From assembly GCA_027069135.1 (NCBI GenBank), contig JALXFE010000181.1:1-64000 (forward strand): 64,000 nucleotides of DNA, read 5' to 3'. Positions 62,923-64,000 of the stretch are shown piece after piece. Source of the DNA: Thermoanaerobaculia bacterium (GTDB lineage Bacteria > Acidobacteriota > Thermoanaerobaculia > Multivoradales > JAHZIX01). The position numbers and the translations under genes are program-made. Numbering within the stretch: position 1 is the stretch's first letter; each line of letters begins with the position of its first letter. The notes below the pieces were generated by a model. It did no database searches, had not been told where the DNA came from, and was given only the letters and a program-made list of their open reading frames with translations.

Positions 62923-64000
62923 ATGAGAAGAAAGAGCCTACTAGAGGGTCCTGGGCGCCCCGCAGAGCACCCCCCGAAACCCCGAAGACGAGAATTCCGG
63001 AGCCCCGGAGGTGCAGCGACGATGCTTCTGGTCGCGGGACTCCTCCTGACCTTCGGCTATGCCGGTGAGACCTTCGGGCAGGCCGGAGGAGACTCGGTGC
63101 TCGGGGTCCGAGCCTTCATCCAGGACGGTCTCCTGCGGGTCCGCGGCCGGCTCGAACCGAGTGCCGGCGGCGTCTATGCCGATTCGGTGAATATCTATAC
63201 TGGCGGAACCGCCGCTGCCGGTTGTTCCGGCACGATGCTCGCCACCGCCCCGGTGGACGACGGCGACGGCACGTTCATCTTCCGTTGCAACGACCAGCGG
63301 TGCGTCGCACCCCTAGCCGGTGCGGGAGCCTCGAATACCCCGGATTCGCTCACCAACCTGGTGCTGATGACACGGACGGGAAACCCCGCTCCCGGGTCGC
63401 CGTTCTGCGTCCAATCCTCCTTCGGTGGCTTCGCCTTGGCACAGATCGACGCCATGCCTCATGAGTCAGACCCTTCGCGCTTCACCGGACCGCTGATCGA
63501 GGCCTTGCCCGAGGGTCTCTCGGAAGCCAATGAAGGAGCCTTTGACGGAGGCCGCCGCGGCACCTTCGAAGACGCTGGCGACGCGAACTCTCTTCCCGTC
63601 GGCCGCCAGCGGGAAGACGGTGTCTACAACATGCCGACCAATGGCCCACCCAGCCCGCTGTTCGGCGCCGCCGAGTACGAACAGCAGATGTTGCGCTTCG
63701 AAGAGTTCGGCCCCCAGGTCGTCGGTGCCGGTGGCAACGGCCCTCTGCGGACCTTCCCGGCGCCTCCGGACGCCCAGAGCCCGCCGGACGGTACGGCCCT
63801 CGACGCCTTTCTCGGCCAGGACCGCCTGACCCCCGCCCCGACGGTCTTCTCCAACACCAAGGATGAGAATCCGTGGAAGACGCAGATCGAAGCCTTCCTC
63901 GGCCGCCCCCTGGTCACCCCTCCGGCGGAGGGACGGCCTCCGGGGCAGGGTTGGTCCCACCAGCGCTACACCGAATTTTCTCCCCAGGTCTGGTTCCAGT
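62923..64000 (+). CDS. Exported protein, 3' end outside window (possible multicopper-oxidase type)
   Basis: The frame is open from the ATG at 62923 (AGGAG six bases upstream) to the window edge, 359 codons. A basic N-terminal stretch of about 33 residues precedes a hydrophobic segment (MLLVAGLLLTFGYAG), so either a long signal peptide or a start at the ATG at 63022 is possible. The visible part has paired Cys (GCSGT, RCNDQRCVAP, FCVQ) in a beta-rich domain, then a Pro/Gly-rich part with EEFGPQVVG and EGRPPGQGWSHQRYTEF. The latter phrases remind me of long exported multicopper oxidases, but no copper ligand motif lies within the window, so the function stays open. The operator at 62425 lies upstream. 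Confidence 0.6.
   Translation, partial: MRRKSLLEGPGRPAEHPPKPRRREFRSPGGAATMLLVAGLLLTFGYAGETFGQAGGDSVLGVRAFIQDGLLRVRGRLEPSAGGVYADSVNIYTGGTAAAGCSGTMLATAPVDDGDGTFIFRCNDQRCVAPLAGAGASNTPDSLTNLVLMTRTGNPAPGSPFCVQSSFGGFALAQIDAMPHESDPSRFTGPLIEALPEGLSEANEGAFDGGRRGTFEDAGDANSLPVGRQREDGVYNMPTNGPPSPLFGAAEYEQQMLRFEEFGPQVVGAGGNGPLRTFPAPPDAQSPPDGTALDAFLGQDRLTPAPTVFSNTKDENPWKTQIEAFLGRPLVTPPAEGRPPGQGWSHQRYTEFSPQVWFQ

Overview
The window is GC-rich bacterial DNA, densely packed with genes on both strands. It has one tRNA, no rRNA, no CRISPR array and no classical insertion sequence. Several features point to an Acidobacteriota-like bacterium, possibly near the Thermoanaerobaculia: an ABC-2 permease fused to an M1 peptidase, a Pkn-type kinase with TPR repeats, a C25 (gingipain-like) exopeptidase with GEVED domain, an exported protein ending in a DGFESGDTSSWS tail, alternative complex III, and a FHA-GAF sigma-54 activator. 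This assignment is inferred from gene content only. I saw no convincing intrinsic terminators.

Layout. 1-5360: end of a membrane protein, an ABC ATPase and an ABC-2/M1 peptidase permease. 5361-11212: exported proteins, including a P-domain/GEVED/C25 protease, and a small prodomain-like protein. 11526-13673: tRNA-Glu and a subtilase. 13701-14990: a RAYT (REP-associated HUH transposase) gene with short G-rich repeats on both sides; further copies lie at 9.9 kb and 30.15 kb. 15083-21270: a SWIM/SNF2 helicase, a PGM1-type ATP-grasp ligase and an S1-domain protein. 21328-21838: a BrnT/BrnA toxin-antitoxin pair. 21893-26674: a FHA-GAF-sigma54 activator whose two neighbouring genes both have sigma-54 promoter matches. 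26808-30540: a Ser/Thr kinase with TPRs, a small membrane protein and a Cys-rich exported protein. 30832-38246: a phosphate regulon (phoR, phoB, pstS, a PhoU-phosphatase-like fusion, pstC, pstA and two pstB genes). 38301-39998: two antitoxin/PIN-toxin pairs. 40027-43027: a NnrS-like membrane protein, an orphan MNT nucleotidyltransferase and a tryptophan 2,3-dioxygenase. 43270-62397: a nitrate respiration locus. 62398-64000: a long leader and the start of an exported protein that runs off the window.

How the genes work together. The nitrate locus reads on the minus strand as Rrf2 regulator, di-haem cytochrome c, narG, narH, narJ, narI, actA, actB, actC, actD, actE, actF and a NarK-DoxX fusion, mostly with 4-base overlaps. 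A second narK is divergent. It joins nitrate reductase, nitrate transport and a quinol:cytochrome c oxidoreductase (alternative complex III) in one probable transcription unit, with no terminal oxidase beside it. A palindrome of form TATGAC-N4-GTCATA occurs twice in the divergent promoter and once after the second narK.

The phosphate regulon is unusual. Its two PstB ATPases have complementary losses: PstB1 lacks the Q-loop Gln and switch His, and PstB2 lacks the LSGGQ signature. Together they would form a heterodimer with one competent and one degenerate ATP site. Its PhoU carries a phosphatase-like domain that has lost the catalytic Cys and Arg.
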